Shown here piece after piece: positions 1-10,884 of a stretch of DNA of 64,000 bases. The stretch comes from Scoparia ambigualis (taxonomy: Eukaryota; Arthropoda; Insecta; Lepidoptera; Crambidae), in assembly GCA_963921215.1 (NCBI GenBank), contig OY992528.1, positions 6,594,501-6,658,500 of the forward strand, written 5' to 3'. Below the pieces are notes generated by a model. It was not told the origin of the DNA, searched no databases, and saw nothing but the letters and a program-made list of their open reading frames with translations. Position 1 is the stretch's first letter; each line of letters begins with the position of its first letter. The translations under genes were made by a program, and so were the position numbers.

Positions 1-54
1 AAGAGAGCAAGTTTATTTTAAAAAAAACAAGGTTGAACATTAACAACTCTTTTT

Positions 55-385
55 GACGTGACAACGTCTTATAAATTGGTTTGCCGGGTGACACTTCAAG
101 AAACTGCGTTACGCTCCGCTCACGTTATGCGCTCACAATGAGAGCGAGTGAGAGGCACGCGTCCCTTCCACTCGGGCATGGTTAGCCCGCCTAAGAGCGA
201 GAGAGACAGACATAAAAAGTGAAAGGCACGCGTCCCTTCCATATTATTTCATCCTTCTTCCTACTATACGAATGAATATTCACATTAAAATTATTTTACC
301 ACTCGTTTAATTATTTATCACCATTATTTCACAAGTCGTTGTCACGTAAAACTTTCGCCCGTATACCGACTTTACAGGCAACCAA
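55..385 (+). repeat. Short dispersed element (family R1), copy 1
   Basis: This stretch is repeated in inverted orientation at 21885-22235. Both copies start with GACGTGACAACGTC, end with GGCAACCAA, and are flanked by runs of five or more T. They share a GC-richer core around 100-190. There is no coding capacity. The ends carry short related inverted motifs (AATTGGTTTGCC-like), so a MITE is likely, but I cannot place it in a superfamily. Confidence 0.7.
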
Positions 386-535
386 TTTTTTATTTTTTTT
401 AGTACCTAATCTTTTAGACAACTAAATATGATATTGTTATCGTTTAAGTACCTACTCAAAACATATTTTCGGCGTATTTTTTTTCTCTAAATTTATATAT
501 TAAGTTCACATGGCAGGCCATTATATCATCATCAT

Positions 536-1027
536 GTGTACCTTCGCCTGGCGTACTCACCATGGAATTCTGTTATTTCAAGAATGCCAAAAAACTGTAC
601 CCAAATAGTACCAAATAGTGCCCAAAGGAAATAAATAGTACCCTTATGGTTCAAAAGTTATAGACATAGTTTGGTGAGTACGCTAGGCGTAGTCTACGCC
701 TAGCGTACTCACCTCGGTTTGGGAAATCTGAGCAAGCTACAACTTTAATTAGTATGTCAAAAAACTGTACCCAAATAGTACCAAATAGTGCCCAAAAGAA
801 ATAAATAGTACCTTTATAGTTAAAAAGTTATAGACATATTTTGGTGAGTACGGTAGGCGTAGGTTCTACGCCTAGCGTACTCACCTCGTTGCGCGAAAAA
901 AGAACCAGCAATGGCTCTCATTTCTATCTCAATAAATAGTACCGGAAATAGTACACTCTAAGAGTGTAATTGTTATTTGACTTTTACACTAGAAAGTCAT
1001 TAAATTTGATAGCAAACTTCTACATAC
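536..1027 (+). repeat. Left inverted arm of FB1
   Basis: This arm pairs with 2593-3069. It contains two consecutive module copies (about 580-700 and 750-880), each ending in a palindromic hinge based on TACGCCTAGCGTACTCACC. The innermost shared segment lies near 985-1027. Confidence 0.8.
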
Positions 1028-2592
1028 AAAAATTACGTGTGGTACAGTCGAGCACAGTGAATGGTAAAATATTATTTTTATTACCAAAGAAATTGAGATT
1101 GGAATAACTATGGAGTTCATTAATAGACGACGACCTAAAATAAAAAAGGTACATATTTAATAACAGTAAACCAAGGGTGGCCAAAAAAGGGGGTCCTGAG
1201 GTTGGTGTGTCTGTCTTTAGCACCGTAGCTCCTAAATATCCTAGATTTGGATGCGGATTTTTTTATATGAAGGCTGGTTTTTAGCGGTGATTCTTACTTC
1301 GAATATAAATCTAGGGAGAACTGTTATAAATCACAAAATTTGTAGTCGAGGGTGAATGAGACCCACTCCAACTTATATCTATGTATCAAGCATTGCTTAT
1401 TTATGATTTGTTGATCGTGAATGACAGCCCGCCCGCAACTTTGTCCGCGTGAACCCCTTACCCCGTGACGAATTTCCAAAAATGTTCATTTTTATACAAA
1501 CCTTGTCCCGACAATTACAAATACAACAAAAAAGAATTAGCCACATTGGTGCAGCCGTTCGGAAGTGATGCGCGTACAAACATTTTGGCAATTGATTTTT
1601 ATTATTATAGATACATACCTACATAAATAGCGACTGCACATGTGCTCAGCGTGACAGGTCGTGAGCCCATCGCCGTTCTAAGCTGTTGGATGTATGTGCA
1701 GTCTTTAGTCCGTTAGTCGCCTATTACGACACCCAAGGGAAGAGGGGGTGGTAGTATTCTTTTACCGGTAAGTACGCGACACAGTTAAACACTTAACACA
1801 GTCCAGAAAACTAAGAATATGATTTTATTTGTTATTCTACGATTAATAAAAAACAATAACGTATTTCTGTAGGTAAGTATATGTAATATATTCAAACTAA
1901 GTAGGTACCTACCTACCTAGCTAATGAAAGATCAACTGCAAATCGACATGAACATAAAATGCTATTACAGATGAAATATACATAGGTACTTACTCATTTA
2001 AAGATCACTCACATCACAATGAAACAAAATTCACAAGTTTTTTCATTAATTGTTTCACAAATTAACTATTCGCAAACCTTTGCGGTTGCGGTGGCAAGGC
2101 AAAGCAAACGACTAAAAAAATCGGTTCCATAAAACTATGCGTTCCCACCGCGGCGTCAAGTAAATTGTTGTGAATTGCAATATTGATCTTTAGCACTTTC
2201 ATAATACAGGTCAGTTTGTAAGTAACTAAAGTTAGAAGTGTGATAAGCGCCATCTATTGTAACTTGTTCATACTAAAATGCATCGCTGTCGGGCGTCGAT
2301 AAGTTGCACTATGATCAAAAAAAGTAACAGATTGTCCTCGCACAATATTGAGCTTTCAATTTCAGACATAAGGCAAATAGCTCCATAAATAGAAGGTGCT
2401 TTTACTTTATGAAATCCGGCAAAAATACGATAGTCAATATTTTGGAAAACATGAAAAACTAATATTAAACTTCCTCGTTACGTATATACACCTATTAATT
2501 TCAACAAAACTAAAAGTAATATGTAGTAGGTTTATAATACTAAATTTAATAATATTAAAATTATTATGAGTTCGCCTGTACCTCATGTCAAT
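1028..2592. other. Non-coding loop of FB1
   Basis: This is A+T-rich sequence between the arms. At about 1640-1770 there is a patch containing TTAGTCGCCTATTACGACAC, a motif I associate with lepidopteran SINE/LINE-type repeats, followed by a G-rich stretch. Around 1400-1600 there is sequence resembling 3370-3450. No gene was found. Confidence 0.5.
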
Positions 2593-3069
2593 GTATGTAG
2601 AAGTTTGCTATCAAATTTAATGACTTTCTAGTGTAAAAGTCAAATAGGTTCAACTATTTCCGGTACTATTTATTGAGATAGAAATGAGACCCATTGCTGG
2701 TTCTGTTTTCGCGCAACGAGGTGAGTACGCTAGGCGTAGAACCTACGCCTAGCGTACTCACCAAACTATGTCTATAACTTTTTAACTATAAAGGTACTAT
2801 TTATTTCCTTTGGGCACTATTTGGTACTATTTGGGTACAGTTTTTTGACATACTAATTAAAGTTGTAGCTTGCTCAGATTTCCTAAACTGAATTGAGTAC
2901 GCTAGGCGTAACCTACGCTTAGCGTACTCACCAAACTATGTCTATAACTTTTGAACCATAAGGGTACTATTTATTTCCTTTGGGCACTATTTGGTACTAT
3001 TTGGGCACAGTTTTTTGGCATTCTTAAAATAACAGAATTCCATGGTGAGTACGCCAGGCGTAGGTACAC
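2593..3069 (-). repeat. Right inverted arm of FB1
   Basis: This is the reverse complement of 536-1027 with small differences. It carries the same two palindromic hinges and ends GGTACAC next to ATC repeats. Confidence 0.8.
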
Positions 3070-3185
3070 ATCATCATCATCAGCCTATAAACGTCCCACT
3101 GCTGGGCACAGGCCTCCCACGTGGACAATAGCACGTGGGGATATTGGGCCATAACCCACCACGCTGTCCCAATGCGGGTTGCCAT
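3070..3185 (-). repeat. Retroelement 3' tail with ATC microsatellite
   Basis: It begins with ATCATCATCATCAGCC and continues with CGTCCCACTGCTGGGC, then a CCCACGTGG-containing stretch and CATAACCCACCA. The same tail ends the SINE at 37140-37440 in the opposite orientation. This is a 5'-truncated SINE/LINE tail read on the minus strand. The tail type is shared by many lepidopteran retroposons and is commonly linked to RTE-type LINEs; that link is recalled, not shown here. Confidence 0.7.
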
Positions 3186-3455
3186 TATATAAATGAACTT
3201 AATTAACAAGTAAAAACTTATGATTATTAGTGTATAACTAACAAACAATTTTAAATGTCGTACTCAAAAAATTAATATTTTAACTGCTTCACATTGTAAC
3301 TACTTAGGTAAGTGAACGACGACGTCAGAGCGAGCCAGATGCGCGTCACCATTTTGTAGATGCAGATGTGTTGCTGTTTGTTGTTATTCCGAATTAGCCA
3401 AATAGGTACAGGCGTTCTGAAGTGATGCACAAAGATACATACGTGGCCAATTGTT
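3180..3455 (+). repeat. Dispersed repeat R2, copy 1
   Basis: The sequence matches 23655-23930 in inverted orientation, including a shared stretch near GAAGTGATGCACAAAGATAC and another near TATATAAATGAACTTAATTA. It is non-coding and its class is unknown. Confidence 0.65.
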
Positions 3456-4335
3456 TTTATTTTATAGATTATCGAGATAAAGGAAATAAATTCGTAAGCA
3501 TCAACAACTTAGGTTGTACAGACCCATTCAAGAAGTCTTTTAGCTGTGGAGAAGAACGGCCGCAAGAAACTCCACAGATTTATTATAATATAGAAATAAC
3601 GACATTTACAAAACAATATGTCGTTACCAAATTACACAATATACAAATTACTAATTATGTTATGCTCGTACATGCACTATGTCCATACATATTTGTCATT
3701 TACATAATCTTCCACTTTATAATAACCTTTACTCATGAGGGTTTTTTTAACATGGGCTTTAAATGTATGTAAAGGCATTTCAGTAATATTTAGTGGAAGT
3801 TTGTTATAAAGCGTTACACATGTACCTAGAAAGAGCCACCTGTTTTATGAAGTCTAAACGTCCCTCCCCCCTTCCCCCCCCTTGTAACACTTACATCTAT
3901 GCATCAAATAAAAATACTTGAAAAGTGAAGCATTTTATTGTATGACAGCAAATCTGTCAGGTATTGGAGAAAAAAGTTATTGAGAAGAAGAAAATTAAAA
4001 TAATAAATGATAATAGATAGATAGATAGATAGATAATACCTTTTTTGTAACATAATAACACAAACATTAATAACGATAATTTAAAATTAAAGTCTAGATT
4101 TTTTCTTAATATCATGTATACTTTACCCTTCTTTCGGCTTAGTACCCCCTTTCCGACTGCCGTTGTGTATAAATTTAGTCATGCACGTCATTAATGAGGG
4201 AACACAAAGTGGCAATGCTGCAATGCAAAAAACCTGGCACCTACTGGCTACCCCTCCCCTGTTCCGAAGAATAAACGAAACTTGGGAGCCTTATATCATA
4301 CTTGACAAAGAAAAAGAAAAAACCGTGTTAAAAAT
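3456..4335. other. No gene seen; GATA-type microsatellite inside
   Basis: This is A+T-rich DNA. A short ATAG/GATA microsatellite lies at about 4011-4036. The open frame at 3422-3772 has low-complexity, hydrophobic content and no recognisable domain; I do not call it a gene. Confidence 0.4.
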
Positions 4336-4560
4336 AATACGAATTACGAAAGTGTCAACTTTGCAAAAGAGACCAACTAAGAAAGAGCCGAGTTAAAAAT
4401 GAGACGAGTTATAAAAGTGTCAACTTTGCAAAAGAGACCAACTAAGAAAGAGCCGAGTTAAAAATGAGACGAGTTATGAAAGTGTCAACTTTGCAAAAGA
4501 GACCAACTAAGAAAGAGCCGAGTTAAAAATGAGACAAGTTAGGAAAGTGTCAAGTTTAAG
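4336..4560 (+). repeat. 65-bp tandem repeat, about 3.3 copies
   Basis: The word GTGTCAACTTTGCAAAAGAG (last copy diverged) recurs at 4352, 4417, 4482 and 4547, an exact 65-bp period. The unit also holds CCAACTAAGAAAGAGCCGAG. Copies are nearly identical, which suggests recent expansion. Confidence 0.9.
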
Positions 4561-4833
4561 AAAATGACGAAGTCGTCCTGAGGGCAACCGACGTAGGTCC
4601 TACTACGTCGACGAGCGCAGAGCGCGACTGATAAAGGCCGTTCGATCCGCCCGATTATATAAATACTAACTTTGAACAATTATATCATAAAAGATTGAAA
4701 AAGGATATTTTTTATTTTTTACACATTTATAGTACTATGAGATATAACTTGTTTTTTTGTAGTAAAATACTCGATTTTTTACATTCTTAAACGTGATAAA
4801 AATACAAGTAAATGAAATAAAAATCGAACTTTT

Positions 4834-5512
4834 GTGTGCTTCAAGCTGTAATCCTCATATTTGAAATCTTAATGAAAACGAATTTTGACAACGCTTAAAA
4901 ATATTCATGAAATAGTCATAAATAGTCGTACATGTAAAAAAAATAGTCGCATTATTGTTTCGGCGTTATAGCCATAAGTTAGTGAGGATTATGGCTTGAA
5001 CGTCAAGCTGTAATCCTCATTTCTGGTGCAAGCAAACGGTAAAATCTTTCGGATTGGTTTAGGTTCCAAAAAATAGTCATGAAATAGTCGCAACGACATG
5101 CCAAATCTCAGAAATAGTCCTTAAAAGATTCCAGAGATATAAAGGTACCCTGGTGAGGATTATGGCTTGAACATTTGAAAACTATAAATTTCTCCGTAAC
5201 GCCTACGATTTTCGGTTTAAAATTTGTACCAAAAAATAGTCATGAAATATTCGTACAAAGTGATAATAAATTGGAGCTTATTTAATTTCAAAATAAAAAG
5301 TTTTAACTTTCCCTACATTTCTATGGATGTACAGTCGTGTTCAAAATTTGTAACTTCATTTGATATGATTGTGAAATATTCCGCTTAATATATAACATTA
5401 CTTCCAATTAGGCGTTTTCCATGGCAGCTGTTATAATTAAACAACAAAACCAACATTTATGTATATTTTTTTTATATAATAGAAGGTGGCAAACGTGCAG
5501 GCGTGTCACCTG
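4834..5512 (+). repeat. Left inverted arm of FB2
   Basis: It pairs with 7340-8015. Its inner end runs into the dispersed repeat at 5478-5830. Confidence 0.8.
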
Positions 5513-5830
5513 ATGGAGAGTAATCTTTGTCGCCCATGGACACCCGCAACACCAGAGGAATCGCAGATGCGTTGTCGGCCTTTTATTAGGGAATAGGTTT
5601 TAGGAAGGAATAGGAATTGTGGGGGGGGGGGAGGGAAAGGGCCTCCGGGACCCTCACTGGCCGGACGTAACACAACAGCACCAAGTGCTATTATTTCACG
5701 ACGGATATTAGTGAAAGGGTGGTAATACGCCGGGCGAGCCGGCCCAATGCGTGCTGCAACGCAGCGTGGCTCTACCACTCAATCAGTGTCACTCATTTAG
5801 CACCACCCAGGGGTCACGTGTAGAGTCTTA
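5478..5830 (+). repeat. Lepidopteran-type dispersed repeat R3, copy in FB2
   Basis: The start has AGAAGGTGGCAAACG and GTCACCTGATGGAGAGTAAT, then a poly-G block, then GGTAGAGCCACGC-type sequence in reverse, ending near ACCTACGGACGCG. The same family occurs at 19917-20035 and in the palindromic cluster 22755-23575. It is common in moth and butterfly DNA by my recollection; its class is uncertain. Confidence 0.65.
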
Positions 5831-7339
5831 AGGGTAAACCTACGGACGCGAGTAACTTTAACCCCCTTATCATTATTTATATTTATACCATCGAAAGCTT
5901 GCTTTACATAACTTGTTTAAATCTCATTACATATATGTTTATATCACAGCAATTAGTTTTGGTCTTATTTATCATAGTTAGTTTAATATCTGTTGGCGTT
6001 GGATTAGTTCATTCAGTTTATGTTTCTAGAAAATTTCAATAGGGATAGTGCATATTCTAAAATCACAAATTCAATAAACGAATCAGACACCAACAATATC
6101 AACAACTTTTAATTACTTACATCGAAAAAAAGTATAATACTATGTAATAGTATGTTTAAGGTATCACTGATGTTAAAAAGTAACAGAACCTTCCACTCCA
6201 AGAGTAGCGTCTGTTGTATCCACAGACGTTATTATACGTCTGTGGTTGTATCAATCCGGGATCGACCAAATAGCGATATATCCTTGTCTCTATCGTTAAC
6301 GGACGAAACCGGACGGGTGGCTTGTTAATTGTAATCTAAGTCGAAAGTACGTTTTATACTCACAATAACTTCAAAAACGACACCGCGTCTTCGTAAAAGT
6401 TCATAAATACATTCATACGGTTTCTTAGGCATTTAAAATCCTTCACCAGAGTACCCATCACAAATTATTTCATGATTTCAATATCACTGGACCAAATAGC
6501 CATTTTTTTCAAAATTTTGCGAATGCAACAACCAACGACACACGTGATCTATGACCTTGACTTACATTCAACTGAACTTGATAATAACATAACAAGCAAA
6601 ACCAACTTTTGCCCATCGCACTGCGATCGATGCGTTTGAGTAGAGACAAGGATAGCGCTATTTGACCAATCCCGAGAAACAAAAGCGCGCTACTCAAAAT
6701 GGCGCCATGGACCCAGCTTTTTTGTATTTATAGGTACTTTCTGGTTTTTGTTGGAATTATATATGTTAACATAGTTATTTAATAACAACAAATGTGTGTT
6801 ACATTAAAGTTTCAAAGAGACAAATAAACTTTTTTAAACTAAATGCTGTTTTTCTTTATAACATGCTTAGGTATAAAATAATGTAAAACATCTTAGATAG
6901 TTTCACCACCCTGTACCTTGCTGCCGCTTTCAATTTCAAAAAGTATTATCTAGAAAGCGTTGCCGTTTAAATTTGAGCCTTTTTGTTTAGGTGGTAAAGT
7001 TGCTATTATCATAAAATATTTTGTTGTTTATGCGTTTCGCTGTGCACTACTAAAAGCGGTCGAACTTAACAATAGATAACAATATCATTCATTGGCATCG
7101 AGCTATTATTACTACGTATAGTGAAGACACCGCTCACCACTGCTATGTTCCGTTCAAGTGCGGCCTGCCGGCCGCACTTTCGCTGCAAACGCCTCAGTGA
7201 TTGCGCGTGATTCGAGCGATTGTGGACCTTGCGGCTGCACCTTAGTGCGCACAAACTTGCTTCGCGGTGTCTTCTCTAGTTTATTGTACCTCAATGTTCA
7301 TTGGAAAATTAGCTCTTAAATGGATTCCGTCATTTTGCT
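5831..7339. other. Interior of FB2, no gene
   Basis: A perfect short palindrome CCACAGACG...CGTCTGTGG lies at 6220-6245. The motif CAAATAGCG.TAT.CCTTGTCTCTA at about 6265-6295 recurs inverted at about 6634-6670, making a smaller inverted pair. No credible coding sequence was seen. Confidence 0.4.
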
Positions 7340-8015
7340 AGGTGACCTGCCTGCTCGTTTGCCACCTTCTATTATATAAAAAAATGTACATAAATGTTTG
7401 TTTTTTTGTTTAATTATAACAGCTGCCATGGAAAACGCCTAATTGGAAGTAATGTTATATATTAAGCGAAATATTTCACAATCATATCAAATGAAGTTAC
7501 ACATTTTGAACACGACTGTACATCCATAGAAATGTAGGGAATGTAAAAACTTTTTATTTTGAAATTAAATAAGCTCCAATTTATTATCACTTTATACGAC
7601 TATTTCATGACTATTTTTTGGTACAAATTTTAAACCGGATATCGTAGGCGTTACGGAGAAATTTGAAGTTTTCAAATGTTCAAGCCATAATCCTCACCAG
7701 GGTACCTTTATATCTCTGGAATCTTTTAAGGACTATTTCTGAGATTTGGCATGTCGTTGCGACTATTTCATGACTATTTTTTGGAACCTAAACCAATCCG
7801 AAAGATTTTACCGTTTGCTTGCACCAGAAATGAGGATTACAGCTTGACGTTCAAGCCATAATCCTCACTAACCTATAGCTAAAACGCCGAAACTATAATG
7901 CGACTATTTTTTTTACATGTACGACTATTTATGACTATTTCATGACTATTTTTTAGCGTTGTCAAAATTCGTTTTCATTAAGATTTCAAATATGAGGATT
8001 ACAGCTTGAAGCACA
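7340..8015 (-). repeat. Right inverted arm of FB2
   Basis: This is the reverse complement of 4834-5512, including the start of repeat R3 (7340-7385). The outer end is followed by CGAACTTTT. Confidence 0.8.
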
Positions 8016-8024
8016 CGAACTTTT

Positions 8025-9300
8025 CTTAATATATTTTTAATTTAAGGATATGTTCCTTTTAATGTATATTTTTACCTTCTTACCTAGTAATAATAAATGA
8101 TGTAATATAACTTCAAAGTTGAGCCTTCGTGCGTCATCTGGAAATCGCGCTTTCGAAATCCGCTGTTTTTTAGTAAATTATCTAATGAAATTGAATTTTG
8201 GTTTAAAAGAGTTTCAATAAAAATACATGATTATTATAATTATCGGAGTCAAAAGAAGTTAAGCAATGAATTATATTACCCAAATCACTTCAAAAACTCC
8301 CAAGTTCTCGATTTAAGCATGAAAAATGTTACAACGCTCTTAAGAATTGAAAGTCAAAGTTGCTTAATTTTGTCACTGACTCACTCATTGATCATCAAAA
8401 TTCTAAGGTACTTCTAGCAGACCCACTACTCTGTAATTCCGATTTTCTTGTATGGGGGCACACGGCAGTCGAGTGGAAAAGCAAGAAAAAAGGTACGGCC
8501 ATCCATCCTTTTCTTGAATGGCCCATTCGGGCCATTTTCGACACCCTGTTACTTAAGTGTGAAAAAAACTAGAATTTAGGGGCACGCGGAAGTGCCCCCG
8601 CTAAGTCGAGCAAACCAAGGACACAGCTCTACCATCCTTTCCTCGATGTCATTCGGGCCATTTGCAGTTTCCAATTTGTATCCTATAGCCATACATACTG
8701 TACGTTACCACAGCAGGAATGTAGCTCCTAGAGTGTTATGCACTCACTCGTTCCACTGAACGTATAATTAGTATGCATAGCACTAAACTAATTATCAGAG
8801 AGCTTACATTAGTGCAAAAATGTGCGCCGAAAATAATATATGAGCTTCTTAGGTTTTCGAGATAATGCATTTCCTGCTGTAGTAACGTTTTGAAGAATCG
8901 TATCTGTAAAGCCATTGTATGTGCGCCTGTAGAATAAACATACACGAGTACTTAGTTCTTGATTTGTGCGTATTAGTGACAGAATTAGATTTACGAAAAT
9001 ATTTATAAAAATCAATTAATCGCGCTATTTTTTAAATCTGAAAAAAAATCGCTCACTGAAAACTGTATTCGATCCTACTTGACACATAATAGCAATAAAA
9101 AGTTTCAAAAGTCTATAAATGATGCGTTATTGAATAAAATTACTTAAAGTAAAAACGACGGTGTCATTTTGACATTTTGATTAGCGGGTTCTAACCAAAC
9201 AACATTTTCATCCTGGAATGTTTTGCGTAAAAATAAATATAAACAAAATCAACACATGTAAACAACGGCTGATTATTCGACCAAATTCGAATGACTACAA
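8025..9300. other. No gene recognised
   Basis: This is A+T-rich sequence. Two imperfect neighbouring copies of a motif containing CATTCGGGCCATTT lie at about 8490-8540 and 8625-8665. The open frames here are short and featureless. Confidence 0.35.
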
Positions 9301-9510
9301 AAAAGCGACGGATTCGTACATATCAAACGAAATGGCAGCGGCGCGCAGCTCAGCGGCGAGCAGTTTCACTGTAATGTGATTTTAAACTTTATGTTCATTA
9401 TTATAATACATAATATCGCTTGAGAAACTTGAAAAGTCGCGCGGCTGCCCGCGTCGCCGCGTGCAATTCGACGACTCCTACGCAGCGGCAGCGTGTGACT
9501 GGTCCATAGA
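9301..9510. other. CpG-rich patch with inverted partner near 15.8 kb
   Basis: A short GC-rich island in A+T-rich DNA includes CGAAATGGCAGCGGCG at about 9330. The reverse complement of about 15800-15820 contains the same word in a similar GC-rich context. The pair flanks the P-like gene and could mark the ends of a larger unit, but the match is only about 20 bp. Confidence 0.35.
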
Positions 9511-10884
9511 GTAACTTATTTAAACAGGTATAGAGATCAATCTTCGGCCTTTGTATTGGAAGTACATACCTAGCGCCATCTGTTTTGTCAATTATGCAAC
9601 TTTAAAGTGATATACATAACTATCCAACAATACGTAATGTATAGCACAATAGCCAGGTATTTTATGCCTACTTATGGATGCTTCACGTTGAATGAAAAAC
9701 AGGTTAAAATTTCACATTATTTATTTCAAATAAAACATTAAATACATCAGATCATAATGAAAAATAATAAAAGAGATACAATACAATAAAATTTGCAGAC
9801 AATCGAACTTTGTACACTTTTCATGCGTTTATAGGAACATCATTGCATTTCATACATTGTTCATTTGTTTCAAATGAAAAAGTTCCGGCCAAACAAATAC
9901 TAATAAGTATTACTTTTATGTCTAATAATTTATTAACATGACACCAAAGTTGTAAGCCGTGTTTTCTTTCATATAAGTATTTGGAAATTTACCTATGGAA
10001 CAAAGAAAAGAAATTAATTCAAAGAAAAGAAATTAATGCAAAGAATCATTTTATAAAGCTAGTTATTGGAGATTTTCTTTTAGTCAAACATAAGAAAAAC
10101 AAATATTTATAACTTCATCAAAAATGTACCTTTTTTAAACTAATAAACGTAAAACTAATCACCCTACAGCTTTGGTGCGGTAATAAATAATGGTCAAACC
10201 AAACGTACAGTGCTCTTTTAACTTTCTTTGACCGGCACTGTCTATTTATTTGGGAAACGTACAAGTAGATAAGACACTGCTAATACATAAACCAAAAATG
10301 ATAAATGATGATGTCTTTTACATAAGTTATGCCATTTCGCTTATCAAACTAACATAGATAAAAAAATATATAAAGCATATTTTATTCATTAGATTGTATT
10401 ATAATGCCATAAACTTAACATTTTAATGTTAAATCGCACGTCCTCTAAATAATAACCATAACCCAAAAAAACGGTTTTTGAAAAACGCGAAAACGCGATT
10501 TTAGTTTTTTTTTTACTTTGTATAGGTTACTCCTATGTTGTTGATTTTTAACATTTTATAATGGTAACTTACAAAAAACTTAATAAAACTGTATTTCTAT
10601 TTCAGTACAGGTTTTTTGTGTTAGGGCGGTTTTTAGAGGATGTGCGAATTAAATTATCAATAAAATATTAGTACTCATTAAATATAATTTTTACCCAATC
10701 CATATTATGACGCATTTTGTATAAAATGAGTCGTTATGGCAAATATATGGTAGGCGTTTTGAATAAAATAAAATATTAATGATATGCCATTCTCATTTGC
10801 CAAATTATTAAAACTTCTGAGCTACACTGACTCCACTCCAATGTAACTGATAGGTTTTAAGAATTTTTTTTTCTCTTAGAACAT
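9511..10884. other. A+T-rich stretch downstream of the P-like pseudogene
   Basis: No domain, repeat unit or RNA gene was recognised. It may be the decayed 3' part of the P-like element, since the transposase reading frame is cut short at its right border. Confidence 0.3.

Larger units (their letters stand above)
535..3069. mobile_element. Long-TIR fold-back element FB1, probably Mutator-like
   Basis: The element is bounded by inverted arms of about 480-490 bp (536-1027 and 2593-3069) that begin GTGTACC. Each arm repeats a module of AAATAGTA-type words followed by a hinge in which GTGAGTACGCTAGGCG meets its own reverse complement, so the arms are themselves made of smaller palindromes. The unique middle has no open frame of note. 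ATC-microsatellite sequence flanks both ends and is compatible with a 9-bp duplication, although the microsatellite makes this ambiguous. The element seems to have landed in the ATC tail of the retroelement fragment at 3070-3185. The architecture matches FB2 at 4834-8015. Confidence 0.72.
4834..8015. mobile_element. Long-TIR fold-back element FB2 (Mutator-like)
   Basis: Inverted arms of about 675 bp (4834-5512 and 7340-8015) begin GTGTGCTTCAAGCTG. The 9-bp sequence CGAACTTTT occurs directly at both borders (4825-4833 and 8016-8024), the duplication size typical of Mutator-like elements. The arms contain AAATAGTC/AAATAGTCG words and palindromic hinges in which GTGAGGATTATGGCTTGAA meets CAAGCTGTAATCCTCA. 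The interior lacks an intact transposase. Its start, hinge design and AAATAGT words resemble FB1, so the two look like one superfamily design. Confidence 0.8.
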
